Assembly (NCBI GenBank): GCA_900541795.1
Contig: UQLC01000009.1
Coordinates: 1-64,000 of the forward strand
DNA: 64,000 nt
Reading direction: 5' to 3'
From: an uncultured Collinsella sp.
Lineage (GTDB): Bacteria; Actinomycetota; Coriobacteriia; Coriobacteriales; Coriobacteriaceae
Shown here: piece after piece, positions 24,795-34,130 of the stretch
Layout of the letters: every line of letters begins with the position of its first letter
Numbering within the stretch: position 1 is the stretch's first letter
Program-made: the position numbers and the translations under genes
The notes under the pieces: model-generated
What the model was told of the DNA's origin: nothing
Databases searched by the model: none
Seen by the model: only the letters and a program-made list of their open reading frames with translations

Positions 24795-25499
24795 CTATCG
24801 GGTTGCCTGGGCAAGTTGCGCCAGGCTGCAGCCCTGTTGATAGATGTAGGTAAGGTATTGCGTGCATGCGCGATAGGAATCGAAGGTCGTGAGCGCCTGC
24901 TCAACGTTTGTGTATACCTTCCATGCGCCAAAGACCTTATAGTTTTCGCCGTGCTGGACGATAAACTGATGGACATCTTCGTAGGGATAGCCCAAAAAAT
25001 AGCCAATTTCGTGGGGGAACTCGCACATGCACCCCGTATCGCAGTGCCTATTTCGCGCGAGTGCGCAGACGCTGCCGTCATAGGCGCTTTCTGCGGCATT
25101 GCTGCTTGCCAGTGTGATGCGCGCGGCGAGATGCACCAGCGATGCGGGCAGGTTGTGGACATCGTAACCTTCGGCGGCAAGCGCCGTCGTGGCGCGGGGG
25201 TCGGAGAGGTATCGCATGAGGTCCGCAGGGCGGTACACATAGATGAGCGCTCCGCAGGGGCGCCAGACCAAAACGCTCATATGGATCCCGAGTGGCTGGA
25301 GCTCGCGGTTGCATTGGGCTATGACGGCGAGCAGGCGAGAGCGTCGCCCTTCGATATGGGCGGCGCCGGGTTTTCCGTTTTGGTTGGCGTAAACGCCGGG
25401 ATAGGTAAAGAGCGATGCCGGCTTGATGCTCGCGAGCGTGGGGGAGCAGTTGCGCACGACCGCTGCCTGAAACGTTGGAATGTCTATGGTTCGAGTCAC
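24795..25499 (-). CDS. DUF3793 family protein
   Basis: This 234-residue protein matches what I know of DUF3793: N-terminal PTLASIKPASLFTY, LLVWRPCGALIYVYRP-like strand, and the cysteine-containing HCDTGCMCEFPHEIGYFLGYPYEDV. Its function is unknown, but family members often neighbour flavodoxins, as here, suggesting a redox or iron-related role (inference). GTG at 25499 follows AAGGAG. Confidence 0.8.
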   Translation of the reverse strand: MTRTIDIPTFQAAVVRNCSPTLASIKPASLFTYPGVYANQNGKPGAAHIEGRRSRLLAVIAQCNRELQPLGIHMSVLVWRPCGALIYVYRPADLMRYLSDPRATTALAAEGYDVHNLPASLVHLAARITLASSNAAESAYDGSVCALARNRHCDTGCMCEFPHEIGYFLGYPYEDVHQFIVQHGENYKVFGAWKVYTNVEQALTTFDSYRACTQYLTYIYQQGCSLAQLAQATR

Positions 25500-25590
25500 G
25501 GCGCTCCTTCTGGTCCTCACTGTTAGCCTAGGAAAACTTATACACGAAAGTAAGCCCTGGTCAACTAAAAAGTTTGAACAGGGAAACTAA

Positions 25591-25644
25591 TTGACCGAAC
25601 GGACATGTTTTTGGGTTAAGATGGGGACACCCCATGGGGGTATC
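25591..25644 (+). promoter_or_regulatory. Promoter with CsoR-like operator
   Basis: A promoter-like TTGACC (25591-25596) and TTAAGA (25616-25621, 19 bases apart) precede the imperfect palindrome ACACCCCATGGGGGTAT within 25626-25644. G-tract/C-tract palindromes of this form (TACCCC...GGGGTA) are the known operators of copper-sensing CsoR repressors. It lies just upstream of the HMA gene. No csoR gene is in the window. Confidence 0.65.
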
Positions 25645-25672
25645 TAGATAGGGCTACTTGAAAGGGGAACGC

Positions 25673-26056
25673 ATGAGTGACTTGCTCAACCCTGCGAATC
25701 TCATTGTGCTTGCCGTGATTGTCGTTGGCATGTTCTTTGGCCTGCGGCGCATTGTCGCTTCGACACACGGGAAGAGTTGTTGCAGCGATGGCGCGAGCGG
25801 CAAGAAGGCCAAGAAGGTAGTGGTTGCGGATACTGATCCGTCCCACTACCCCTATAGCGATGAGCTGCTTATCGGCGGCATGAGTTGCGACGGCTGCGCT
25901 CAGAACGTGGCCAATGCCCTGAATGCGCTGGATGACGTGTGGGCAACGGTGACGTATACGGACCACACGGCACGCGTACGCTCGAAGCGCCCGGTTGATC
26001 GCGACACACTCGAGACGGCGGTGAGGGGTGCGGGCTATTACGTTATGAAAATGTAG
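25673..26056 (+). CDS. Membrane-anchored heavy-metal-associated (HMA) protein
   Basis: This 127-residue protein has one N-terminal membrane helix (about residues 7-26), a cysteine pair KSCC, and a C-terminal HMA domain with GMSCDGCAQNV, the CxxC copper-binding motif. It probably binds or delivers copper at the membrane, like CopZ or the N-terminus of CopA, but no transporter gene follows. ATG at 25673 follows AAAGGGGA. The CsoR-like operator upstream supports copper regulation. Confidence 0.85.
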   Translation: MSDLLNPANLIVLAVIVVGMFFGLRRIVASTHGKSCCSDGASGKKAKKVVVADTDPSHYPYSDELLIGGMSCDGCAQNVANALNALDDVWATVTYTDHTARVRSKRPVDRDTLETAVRGAGYYVMKM

Positions 26057-26222
26057 GCGTTGCCCTCTCCGATGGGTACCAGCCTCCTGCCCATTGTGAC
26101 TATCGGCATCCAAAAATTTGCGCAAAAATAACCTTTAGATGCGGCAAAAGTGGAGTTTGGTGACGGTTCGCGCGGAATTCGCTAGCAATCGAGCATCTAT
26201 GAACCCGTCCAAAAAATTACAG

Positions 26223-26238
26223 GTGTATATTTATACAC
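26223..26238. promoter_or_regulatory. Perfect palindrome GTGTATATTTATACAC-type operator
   Basis: GTGTATA-TT-TATACAC is a perfect 16-bp dyad in the AT-rich gap about 90 bases before the surface protein gene. It is shaped like a dimeric repressor site. The cognate regulator is unknown. Confidence 0.55.
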
Positions 26239-26328
26239 TGATTATTGCTGTGCTCAGATTGCAATTAACCGTGGACAGAAATGAAGAATGCTAAAACTGG
26301 GCTTTAGGACAGGGGAGGCTATAACCTT

Positions 26329-28857
26329 ATGAGACGAGTGGGAACACTTGGCTTGGTGGCAGCGCTTGCCGCTATCTTGGTATCGCCGCTGCCGGCGCAC
26401 GCCGAAGACGCATCGGGTGCCGTTACCTACAATGCGGGAAATGGGTATTCCTTTGAGAAGCTCTCGCATCCTACGGTAGGAACGTCGCAGCCGGATGGCA
26501 TCGTCGACTACCAGGGTAACGGTGCCGTTGCCGTTCCGGGCGCCGATGGTAATACGGCCAACAACGAAGGCGATCGCGGCCAGAGCTACACTTGGGCGGC
26601 TGCGAGCTATGGTGACTGGCTTTATGTGGGCACCTGCTATGCGGCGATGGGCAACACGCTGACGCTCATGAACAGCACGCTGGGCGATTCCTTTGATGTC
26701 GAAACCATGCGCCTGACGCTGGAGGCCATGTTTAACGGTACCTTCTTCTATGGACAGCAGAAGGAGGACGGCACGGCCGACAAGGACAGCGGCGGCATCT
26801 TGGTCAAGATCAATACCAAGACCGGTGAGACCAAGCTGCTACTCTCTGAATCGCTCAACGGCGTCGCTCCTTTGTTCCGCAATGCCGTGAGCTATAAGGG
26901 TAAGCTCTATTTCTGCGGCAGCGTCAGGACCAATGGCGGCAAAGGCGGCCTGCCTGCTGTATATGAGATTGATCCTAAGACGGATGAGTACAAAGTTGTC
27001 TATCAGGGCCTTTCGAGCATGCAGGATTACGGTGCTGCCTACAAACAGGGCATTTCTACCGGTATCCGCGGCATGTGCGTCCATGATGGCCAGCTCGTCA
27101 TCAGTAATGTGGGTAAAGACGCGGCCGGTAAGTTTGTGTCGACAATCCTGACGTCGCCTGACCCGTCGAAGGGCCAGGACAGCTTCATCGAGATTGCTAA
27201 CTCGGACACGTTGTTTAACTATCCGGCGATTCGCTATCAGGACAGCATCTACGGCGGCGCCATTTGGGATATGGTCTCGTACAATGGCCATCTCTATGCG
27301 ACCATTTGCACCGGTACACCCGAGAACGCTCCCGATGATAACTCCATGCAGTCGTTTGCCATGGTTCGTGGCGACAAGAATGTCGACGGCAGCTATTCGT
27401 GGACTCCCATTGTTGGCGATCAGAAGACGGACGGTGCAAAGTACTGCTTTGGCATTGATCCTGCCCGCACCCGTTCTGGTGCTGCCAACCTCATCGTCTA
27501 CAACGACTACCTCTATATCGGTGAATACAACGACGAGGAGATTGCTCTCGAGCGCATCCTGTTCAACAAGTCCAGCACCGAAGAGGGCGGCAAGAGCAGC
27601 ATGGGCGGCGTTGACTGCTCGTTTGTGAATGCCAATCTTGAGCAGTCGGTCAACATCTATCGCATGGACAAGGACGAGAACATGGAGCTCGTCGTTGGCG
27701 ATCGCACCGACATGTTCCCCGAGGGCGGTATTTCCGGCCTGACTTCGGGCTTTGGCCGAAACGAGAACCAGTACATTTGGCGCATGCAGAAGTTCGACGG
27801 CAAACTGTATATCGGTACCTTTGATACCGCGAGCCTGCTTGAGCCGATCGGGCAGTTCTCTAATGGCGACATTATCGATATGACGCCCGAGGAGTGGTCC
27901 TCTCAGGTTCAGCGCCTTAGGGACCTGCTCAATCACCTGCTCGACAAGAAATCGCCTGACGACCCCATCGTTCCCGTGAATACGCTTGCGGACGATGATT
28001 CAAACGAGGCCGCCGAGGTCGATGACGAGAAGGCTGAGGCCGTCGAGGTCGACGACGAGAAGACCGAGGTTGCTAAGGGCTTTGGCGATCTGAGCGATGC
28101 GCTGGAGGATGCCACGGGCGATCTTTGCGATCAGGCCGCGACGATGTCCGCGGACGTTGAGGACGACGCCGCTTATGTCCAGAAGATCGATAGCGAGATT
28201 GCGTACTTCAAGTCCTTTGCCGATCAGTATCAGGGCATGCTCGATAGCTATGAGAGCCTGAAGCAGCAGTACGAGGATGCCTATGGCACCGAGCTGCCGG
28301 GCGATATTCAGGATGCATTCGATAAGCTGCTGAGCGAGGAGAACCTCAAGAAGCTGCAGAGTGTCCTTACTTGCATGTACTACCTGCACGATGCCGAGCG
28401 TGGCTTTGATATGTATGTGACCGAGGACGGCGTGAACTTTACAACGCTGACGACCAACGGCTTTAACGATCCGTATAACCATGGTCTGCGCACCTTTGCG
28501 GTGACCAACCAGGGTCTGTGCCTTGGTACCGCCAACCCGTTCTATGGCTGCCAGGTCTGGATCCAGCGCAAGGAGAATTCGGAGAATCCGGTCGAACCCG
28601 GTACTCCGGATCCGACGGAGCCCACGGATCCCTCGCAGCCGGGTGGTGGCGATCAGCCTGGTGGCAGCCAGACGGGCGGTAACGACCAGTCGAGCAGCAC
28701 CACGACCACTGTCACGACGACCGCTAAGAAGACTCCGAAGGACGGCTCGCTGCCTCACGCTGGTGACTCGACCCTCACGCTGGTCTTGGGATTGCTGGTT
28801 GCAGCTGCCGCAGTGCTTGGCATTGCTCTCGTCTTGCGCAAGCGTTCTCGTCGTTAG
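26329..28857 (+). CDS. Large LPxAG-anchored surface protein
   Basis: This 842-residue exported protein has a signal peptide (cleavage near AHA-ED) and a long N-terminal region of repeated short beta motifs (DWLYVGTCY, GKLYFCGS, GHLYATICT, DYLYIGEYN, GKLYIGTFD) like a beta-propeller. A Glu/Asp-rich helical segment follows (about 530-680), then a Pro/Thr/Gly/Ser spacer. The end is a sorting signal: LPHAG at 808-812, a hydrophobic helix and KRSRR. LPxAG is a variant sortase motif, so it is expected to be cell-wall anchored. The role is probably adhesion or sugar binding; this is inference. No sortase gene is in the window. Confidence 0.85.
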   Translation: MRRVGTLGLVAALAAILVSPLPAHAEDASGAVTYNAGNGYSFEKLSHPTVGTSQPDGIVDYQGNGAVAVPGADGNTANNEGDRGQSYTWAAASYGDWLYVGTCYAAMGNTLTLMNSTLGDSFDVETMRLTLEAMFNGTFFYGQQKEDGTADKDSGGILVKINTKTGETKLLLSESLNGVAPLFRNAVSYKGKLYFCGSVRTNGGKGGLPAVYEIDPKTDEYKVVYQGLSSMQDYGAAYKQGISTGIRGMCVHDGQLVISNVGKDAAGKFVSTILTSPDPSKGQDSFIEIANSDTLFNYPAIRYQDSIYGGAIWDMVSYNGHLYATICTGTPENAPDDNSMQSFAMVRGDKNVDGSYSWTPIVGDQKTDGAKYCFGIDPARTRSGAANLIVYNDYLYIGEYNDEEIALERILFNKSSTEEGGKSSMGGVDCSFVNANLEQSVNIYRMDKDENMELVVGDRTDMFPEGGISGLTSGFGRNENQYIWRMQKFDGKLYIGTFDTASLLEPIGQFSNGDIIDMTPEEWSSQVQRLRDLLNHLLDKKSPDDPIVPVNTLADDDSNEAAEVDDEKAEAVEVDDEKTEVAKGFGDLSDALEDATGDLCDQAATMSADVEDDAAYVQKIDSEIAYFKSFADQYQGMLDSYESLKQQYEDAYGTELPGDIQDAFDKLLSEENLKKLQSVLTCMYYLHDAERGFDMYVTEDGVNFTTLTTNGFNDPYNHGLRTFAVTNQGLCLGTANPFYGCQVWIQRKENSENPVEPGTPDPTEPTDPSQPGGGDQPGGSQTGGNDQSSSTTTTVTTTAKKTPKDGSLPHAGDSTLTLVLGLLVAAAAVLGIALVLRKRSRR

Positions 28858-29279
28858 ACTCGACCACGCAGCTCGATGCCTTGGATATCGTCGAAGTTGA
28901 TGGCGATATCCCTGAGTTTGAGCAGCTTGAATGCGGGTAACACTTCGTCGAGAATGCCCGTGCGGCTACGATAGCCGTACGTATCGTAATAGGTGACGCG
29001 CACCAGGTCGCCTCGTTTGAGGCCCTCGAGCTTTTTCGAAAGCTCGAGGGCTTTTTCTTCCGTGAGTTCGCATTTGGGCTCAACAGTGATCTCTTGTTTG
29101 CGCACGAGCTCGTAGTATCCCGTGAGGGCGGCAAAGGGCATAAACTGCGCGGCACGGCCGGCGCGCACGGCACCGTTGGCAGTGAGGTTGGGGTCGGCGG
29201 CGCGGCGTCTGCCCTCGGGGTCCGCTAGGCGTTCAAAAGGTGTCGGTGGCCGCATCGGCTGTTGTTGGGACTTAGGCAC
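28854..29279 (-). CDS. YolD-like protein
   Basis: This 141-residue protein of the YolD-like family contains QFMPFAALTGYYELVRKQ and FKLLKLRDIAINFDDIQGIEL, both characteristic. YolD proteins are encoded with Y-family polymerases and are thought to support SOS mutagenesis. It overlaps the polymerase gene by eight bases and ends four bases into the surface protein gene on the other strand. Confidence 0.85.
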   Translation of the reverse strand: MPKSQQQPMRPPTPFERLADPEGRRRAADPNLTANGAVRAGRAAQFMPFAALTGYYELVRKQEITVEPKCELTEEKALELSKKLEGLKRGDLVRVTYYDTYGYRSRTGILDEVLPAFKLLKLRDIAINFDDIQGIELRGRV

Positions 29280-30777
29280 GGTGTCCTCCTACCTGATCGT
29301 TGCGTTCGCGTGCGGTGGCGCCGGCGGTAAAGCTTAATCCCTTGACCAGGGCGTTCTTGCCGTACTTGCCCTTCACGGCCAGGACGGCGCGCGCCAGGTC
29401 GCGCTCGCGCTCATCGGCCTTAACATCGCTGAACAGGTCGATAGTGGCAAATTCCTCGGGCATGAGGTTGCCAAATCCCAGGTTGATGCGCTTGATCGGT
29501 CGTTTGGGATCGACAGTCTGCGCCCAGAGCTCATCGAAATAGCCCATGATCTTCTTAAACGAATTGGTGCGCTCGGGCAGCTTGCGCGAGGCGTTGGAGT
29601 GCGCAAAGAGCGCGGCATAGCCACCACGCGGCTTGCCGCCGTGTTCGCCCACAAAGATGCCGTCAATCGCCTGTGCCTCTCGCACCAAACGTCGGCGTTC
29701 GTCGTCGCGTTGGATGGGCTTGGGCGCGCGGGGCGCGAGCTCGGGGCCGTCGGTTGCGGCGGGTTCGATGCTCGACGTGCTCGAACGCAAATGCCCGCAT
29801 CCGTCTACATATTGCGCTGTGCCGCTGGCGTCGAGGCGGCGTATGTCGGCGCGCTCGCTCGCGTAGCCTACAAAGAGCGAGATGCTGTTGCAGACCACGT
29901 GCTTATCGACCAAGTCCAGCACAGCGTTGTCGACCATCTCGCGCAAGACGGTGTAGGCCTGCTCGTAGGCATAACCCTTCGAGAGCACCTGTCCTGTGGT
30001 GGTCGAAGTTGCTTGCGGGCGATAGGCTTGGATATCGGCGATGGTTGTCGGCTCGCGTCCGAAGGCGTGGTCGATGAGATATTCGGCATTGACGCCGAGT
30101 TCGTCGTAGAGCAGGTTCTCGTCGAGTGCGGCGACGCCCATCAGGTCGTATACCCCGTACTTTTCGAGTCGTGCTGCCACGCCGGGCCCGATGCCCCAGA
30201 TGTCGGTGATGGGGCGATGGGGCCAGATCTCCTTGCGAAAGGTCTCGTCGTCGAGTTTGCCGATGCGGCTGGGTACGTGCTTGGCGGTAATGTCGAGTGC
30301 CACCTTGGCCTGGAATAGGTTGGGGCCGATGCCAACCGTTGCCGTGATGCCGGTGCGCGCCAGGACCTCGTCGCGCAACATGCAGGCGAAGCCTTCAGCG
30401 TCGGTGTGATAGAGGTCCAGATAGGGTGTCACGTCGATAAAGCATTCGTCGATGGAGTAGACGTGCACGTCTTGCGGACTCACGTATTCCAGATAGATAC
30501 CGTAAATTTGCGCCGACACCTCCATGTAGTGCTGCATGCGCGGTATGGCCTTGATGTAGTCGATGCCGTCGGGAATTTCGAACAGACGGCAGCGATTGTG
30601 TATCCCCAGGTCCTTCATGGCCTGTGTGATGGCGAGACAGATGGTCGTGCGCCCGCGCGATTCGTCGGCAACGACCAGGCACGTAGTGAGTGGGTCGAGT
30701 CCGCGGTCGACGCACTCGACGCTGGCGTAAAACGTCTTAAGGTCGATGCAGACATAGGTGTGACGCTCGTGCCCCAC
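29272..30777 (-). CDS. Y-family DNA polymerase (UmuC/DinB type)
   Basis: This 501-residue translesion polymerase copies damaged DNA. The catalytic segments CIDLKTFYASVECVDR and VYSIDECFIDVTPY are intact, followed by ITATVGIGPNLFQAKVALD and the helix-hairpin-helix DIWGIGPGVAARLEKYG. Its length and a YolD partner fit the YqjW/UvrX group. I chose GTG at 30777 after GGGAGG, because the longer frame would run through the LexA-like boxes at 30790-30820. Expected to be induced by DNA damage. Confidence 0.93.
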   Translation of the reverse strand: MGHERHTYVCIDLKTFYASVECVDRGLDPLTTCLVVADESRGRTTICLAITQAMKDLGIHNRCRLFEIPDGIDYIKAIPRMQHYMEVSAQIYGIYLEYVSPQDVHVYSIDECFIDVTPYLDLYHTDAEGFACMLRDEVLARTGITATVGIGPNLFQAKVALDITAKHVPSRIGKLDDETFRKEIWPHRPITDIWGIGPGVAARLEKYGVYDLMGVAALDENLLYDELGVNAEYLIDHAFGREPTTIADIQAYRPQATSTTTGQVLSKGYAYEQAYTVLREMVDNAVLDLVDKHVVCNSISLFVGYASERADIRRLDASGTAQYVDGCGHLRSSTSSIEPAATDGPELAPRAPKPIQRDDERRRLVREAQAIDGIFVGEHGGKPRGGYAALFAHSNASRKLPERTNSFKKIMGYFDELWAQTVDPKRPIKRINLGFGNLMPEEFATIDLFSDVKADERERDLARAVLAVKGKYGKNALVKGLSFTAGATARERNDQVGGHRA

Positions 30778-30789
30778 GCGTCCTCCCAT

Positions 30790-30820
30790 CAAACACATGT
30801 TCTTATCGAATACATGTTCG
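30790..30820 (-). promoter_or_regulatory. Tandem LexA (SOS) box-like sites
   Basis: Read on the minus strand, CGAACATGTATTCG (30807-30820) and AGAACATGTGTTTG (30790-30803) each match the Gram-positive SOS box CGAAC-N4-GTTCG with one or two changes. Their centres are 17 bases apart and just upstream of the polymerase GTG. This supports LexA control of the polymerase-YolD unit. Confidence 0.75.
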
Positions 30821-30989
30821 ATAATACCCGCTTGCGCGGACATCGTCAAAACCTGTCCCTTTTTGGTCGGTTGCCGTTTGGGGGCCGATTGGCAACGCTC
30901 GCTGATTATAGTCTTGACCTGCGCTAGAATAGTGGCATCTGAATGTCCGGGCGCATGGAGGCGTGCGCCCGTATGCTGAGGAGGACTTT

Positions 30990-32684
30990 ATGGCAACTGT
31001 TGCCGCACCTATCGACGCTACGTCGACCGCCGCTTGGAAGGCGCTCGAGGCCCATCAGGAGAAGCTCGAGGCCGAGGGCATCGACCTCAAGGCCTGGTTC
31101 GCTGCCGATCCCGAGCGTGTGAACAAGCTGAGCTTTAACGCTGGTGACCTGCACTTCGATCTGTCCAAGAACCTGGTGACCGATGAGACCGTCAAGCTGC
31201 TGTGCGATCTTGCCCGCGAGGTGAAGCTCGAGGAGCGCCGCGACGCCATGTTCTCCGGCGAGCACATCAACACCACCGAGGACCGCGCTGTTCTGCACAC
31301 CGCGCTTCGCCGTCCGGCAAGCGAGAAGGGCCAGCTCATCGTTGACGGCCAGGATGTCGTCGCCGACGTGCACGAGGTCCTCGACCGCATGTATGCCTTC
31401 GCCGAGCGCGTGCGCTCCGGTGAGTGGAAGGGCGTTACCGGCAAGAAGATCGAGCACCTGGTGTCCATCGGCATCGGTGGCTCCGATCTGGGCCCGGTCA
31501 TGGCCTACGAGGCCCTGCGTCCCTACGCCGACGCCGGTATCGACTGCCGCTACATCTCCAACATCGACCCCAACGATCAGGCCGAGAAGCTCAAGGGCCT
31601 CGATCCCGAGACCACGCTCGTGATCATCGTCTCCAAGACTTTCACCACGCTCGAGACCCTCACCAACGCTCGCGAAGTCAAGACCTGGATGCTCGAGCAG
31701 CTCAAGGCTCAGGGCGCCATCGATGGCTCCGAGGAGCAGAACGCCGAGGCCGTGGCAAAGCACTTCGTCGCCGTTTCCACCGCACTCGAGAAGGTTGAGG
31801 CCTTCGGCATCGACCCCGCCAACGCCTTTGGTTTCTGGAACTGGGTCGGCGGCCGCTATTCCGTTGACTCCGCCGTGGGCCTGTCGCTGATCGTCGTGCT
31901 CGGCCCCGAGCGTTTCCAGCAGTTCCTCGAGGGCTTCCATGCCATCGACGAGTACTTCTGCAACACGCCGCTCGAGAACAACGCCGTCGCGCTGATGGGC
32001 CTGCTCAACGTCTGGTACGTCAACTTCTTCGGCTCCAAGAGCCACGCCGTGCTTCCGTACTGCCAGTATCTGCACCGCTTCCCGGCTTACCTGCAGCAGC
32101 TCACCATGGAGTCCAACGGCAAGCACGTCCGCTGGGACGGCAGCGCTGTGACCTCCGATACCGGTGAGATCTTCTGGGGCGAGCCCGGCACCAACGGCCA
32201 GCACGCCTTCTACCAGCTGCTGCACCAGGGCACTGTGGTGGTTCCGGCCGACTTTATCGCTTTCGCCAACACTGCCAACCCCGCAACCGACAGCGGCCAG
32301 GATGTCCACGAGCTGTTCCTGGGCAACTTCCTGGCCCAGACCAAGGCTCTCGCCTTTGGTAAGACTGCCGACGAGGTTCGTGCCGAGGGCACGCCCGAGC
32401 AGATCGTCCCGGCCCGCTGCTTTGAGGGCAACCGCCCGACGACCTCGATCTTCGGTGACACGCTGACCCCGTTTGCACTCGGCGAGCTCATCGCCCTGTA
32501 CGAGCACATCACGTTTGTTGAGGGCACGGTCTGGGGTATCGACTCCTACGACCAGTGGGGCGTTGAGCTGGGCAAGCAGCTTGCCAAGCAGATCACCCCG
32601 GCCTTCCACGACGATGCTGCCAAGGCCGAGCAGGACGCTTCGACTCAGGCGCTCATCGAGTTCTATCGCGCGCATCGCAAGTAG
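30990..32684 (+). CDS. pgi: Glucose-6-phosphate isomerase
   Basis: This 564-residue enzyme interconverts glucose-6-phosphate and fructose-6-phosphate. Conserved blocks are SIGIGGSDLGPVMAYEAL, VSKTFTTLETLTNA, FWNWVGGRYSVDSAVG, QLTMESNGKHV and the catalytic-Lys segment DSYDQWGVELGKQLA. ATG at 30990 follows GAGGAG. It is divergent from the SOS polymerase and followed by a terminator at 32718-32750. Confidence 0.97.
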   Translation: MATVAAPIDATSTAAWKALEAHQEKLEAEGIDLKAWFAADPERVNKLSFNAGDLHFDLSKNLVTDETVKLLCDLAREVKLEERRDAMFSGEHINTTEDRAVLHTALRRPASEKGQLIVDGQDVVADVHEVLDRMYAFAERVRSGEWKGVTGKKIEHLVSIGIGGSDLGPVMAYEALRPYADAGIDCRYISNIDPNDQAEKLKGLDPETTLVIIVSKTFTTLETLTNAREVKTWMLEQLKAQGAIDGSEEQNAEAVAKHFVAVSTALEKVEAFGIDPANAFGFWNWVGGRYSVDSAVGLSLIVVLGPERFQQFLEGFHAIDEYFCNTPLENNAVALMGLLNVWYVNFFGSKSHAVLPYCQYLHRFPAYLQQLTMESNGKHVRWDGSAVTSDTGEIFWGEPGTNGQHAFYQLLHQGTVVVPADFIAFANTANPATDSGQDVHELFLGNFLAQTKALAFGKTADEVRAEGTPEQIVPARCFEGNRPTTSIFGDTLTPFALGELIALYEHITFVEGTVWGIDSYDQWGVELGKQLAKQITPAFHDDAAKAEQDASTQALIEFYRAHRK

Positions 32685-32717
32685 TCGCTGCTGTTAACGC
32701 ATCGCGCCTTATAGTCA

Positions 32718-32750
32718 GGGGCCCGTATCCTATCGGATGCGGGCCCCTTT
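32718..32750 (+). terminator. Terminator of pgi
   Basis: GGGGCCCGTATCC (32718-32730) pairs with GGATGCGGGCCCC (32735-32747) around a 4-base loop, followed by TTT. Confidence 0.8.
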
Positions 32751-32825
32751 GCTTTGCCGTGGTCCCGGGGCGCACGGCCTTTGTGGAACATCGTCGGGGC
32801 GCCGCGCGCTGCGAGAACCCTGCGC

Positions 32826-34130
32826 CTAGATCTCGGCCTCCGCATGGCCTCGCTGCGCCTCGGGCAGCTCCCCGTAGAGCGGATGGTCTTCGAGCCTAAA
32901 GCGCTCGATCTGTTCGGGAGTGCGACCGCGTACAAAGAGCCACGAGCGATCGATCGGCGTCGCCATGAGCGTGCTGGGCAGCGCGTCGGCGCGGTCGGAA
33001 AACACCCGGGCACTCTCGGGATCCTGGAACGCCAACACCAGATGCGTGTCGCAGTTGCCCATGATGGAGCGTGCGCGTGCCTCGCCATAGAGCGCATCGA
33101 GCTGGTTGGTCGACTGCAGCAGCAGCGTTGCCCAGATGTTGCGGCTTCGGATAATCGAGAGCACGTTGTCGATCTGGGGGATCTGCAGATTTGCGAAGTC
33201 ATCGAGCATAAAGCGCACGGGCACGGGCAGGCTGCCGTCGGGCTGCCTATCGGCCTCACGAATGAGGCCCATAAACGCCTGCGAAATAAAGAGGCCGGTC
33301 AGCGGATCGAGATTGCGGTCAATATCGCTCACGGTTACAAACAGGGCGCAGGGGGTGTGTCCCATGGAAGCGAAGTCCACCTGATGGCACTCACGATAGA
33401 GCTGTGCCGCACCGTCGAATCCCAGACACATGACCTTTTCGGCAAGGATGCCGACGATGCTCGCGTGCATGCGCTCGGCATTTTGCGTAATGGCGTAGCG
33501 CCGCCATAGCGAGAGGGCATAGCTTTGGGGGTCGGTCGTGATCAGGTCGTCAAACAATCGACCCGTGGCACCGTCCTGCAGGTGCTCGATCAGCTTGATG
33601 ACCGAGCTGATCGTCTGCTCGTCGGCGGGTAGCTGTTCGGTGACGTAGGCGATAAGACACGACAGCAGGTTTGCCGCCGCATGATCCCAAAAAGGCTGGT
33701 TGTTGTCCTCGATGGGGCAGATGGCCTTTGCCACCGAGAGGATGTCCTGCTGGTTGGGCCTGCCGTCCGCCTTGCGGCGAATGTGCCTCAGGGGGTTGTA
33801 GCCGCAGCGCTCGATGCCGGGCGCAAGGGCCGGGACGGTGTTGAGGTCGGCGAAGTTGAGACATTGCACGCGGTAACCGTGGGCTGCCAGCACGGGTCCC
33901 ACTTCGCGACAGAGCGTGCCTTTGGTGTCGAGCACGATGTAGCTTGCGTTCATTTGCAGCAGGTTGGGCTTGAGGACGTTTCGGGTCTTGCCGGCTCCCG
34001 AGGGGCCGATCACAAGTGCGTTGTTGTTGAGTCCCGTTTGGCGGGTGTCGCAGGAAAGCGTTCGATCCTTGGCGAGGATGGTGGACGATGCGGACTCAGA
34101 TGCGGCGAGGCGGCTGGCGAGGTTAGACAT
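32826..34130 (-). CDS. Soluble TraG/VirD4-like ATPase
   Basis: This 434-residue P-loop ATPase is like the cytoplasmic part of type IV coupling proteins (TraG/TraD/VirD4). Walker A GPSGAGKT is at 42-49, VLDTKGTL and YNPLRHIRR follow, Walker B RFMLDDFANL is at 306-315, and SIIRSRNIWATLLLQSTNQL is the conserved distal block. VirD4 proteins are usually 550-700 residues with two N-terminal membrane helices; none are present here. It starts eight bases inside the ClpP-like gene, so translation is coupled. No relaxase or mating-pair genes are in the window. It may be a conjugation remnant or a repurposed motor. Confidence 0.85.
   Translation of the reverse strand: MSNLASRLAASESASSTILAKDRTLSCDTRQTGLNNNALVIGPSGAGKTRNVLKPNLLQMNASYIVLDTKGTLCREVGPVLAAHGYRVQCLNFADLNTVPALAPGIERCGYNPLRHIRRKADGRPNQQDILSVAKAICPIEDNNQPFWDHAAANLLSCLIAYVTEQLPADEQTISSVIKLIEHLQDGATGRLFDDLITTDPQSYALSLWRRYAITQNAERMHASIVGILAEKVMCLGFDGAAQLYRECHQVDFASMGHTPCALFVTVSDIDRNLDPLTGLFISQAFMGLIREADRQPDGSLPVPVRFMLDDFANLQIPQIDNVLSIIRSRNIWATLLLQSTNQLDALYGEARARSIMGNCDTHLVLAFQDPESARVFSDRADALPSTLMATPIDRSWLFVRGRTPEQIERFRLEDHPLYGELPEAQRGHAEAEI

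Noticed and set aside
30924..32675. 583-residue antisense frame over pgi
   Set aside because: Leu/Val/Gly-rich mirror of a highly expressed gene with biased codons; no start signal.
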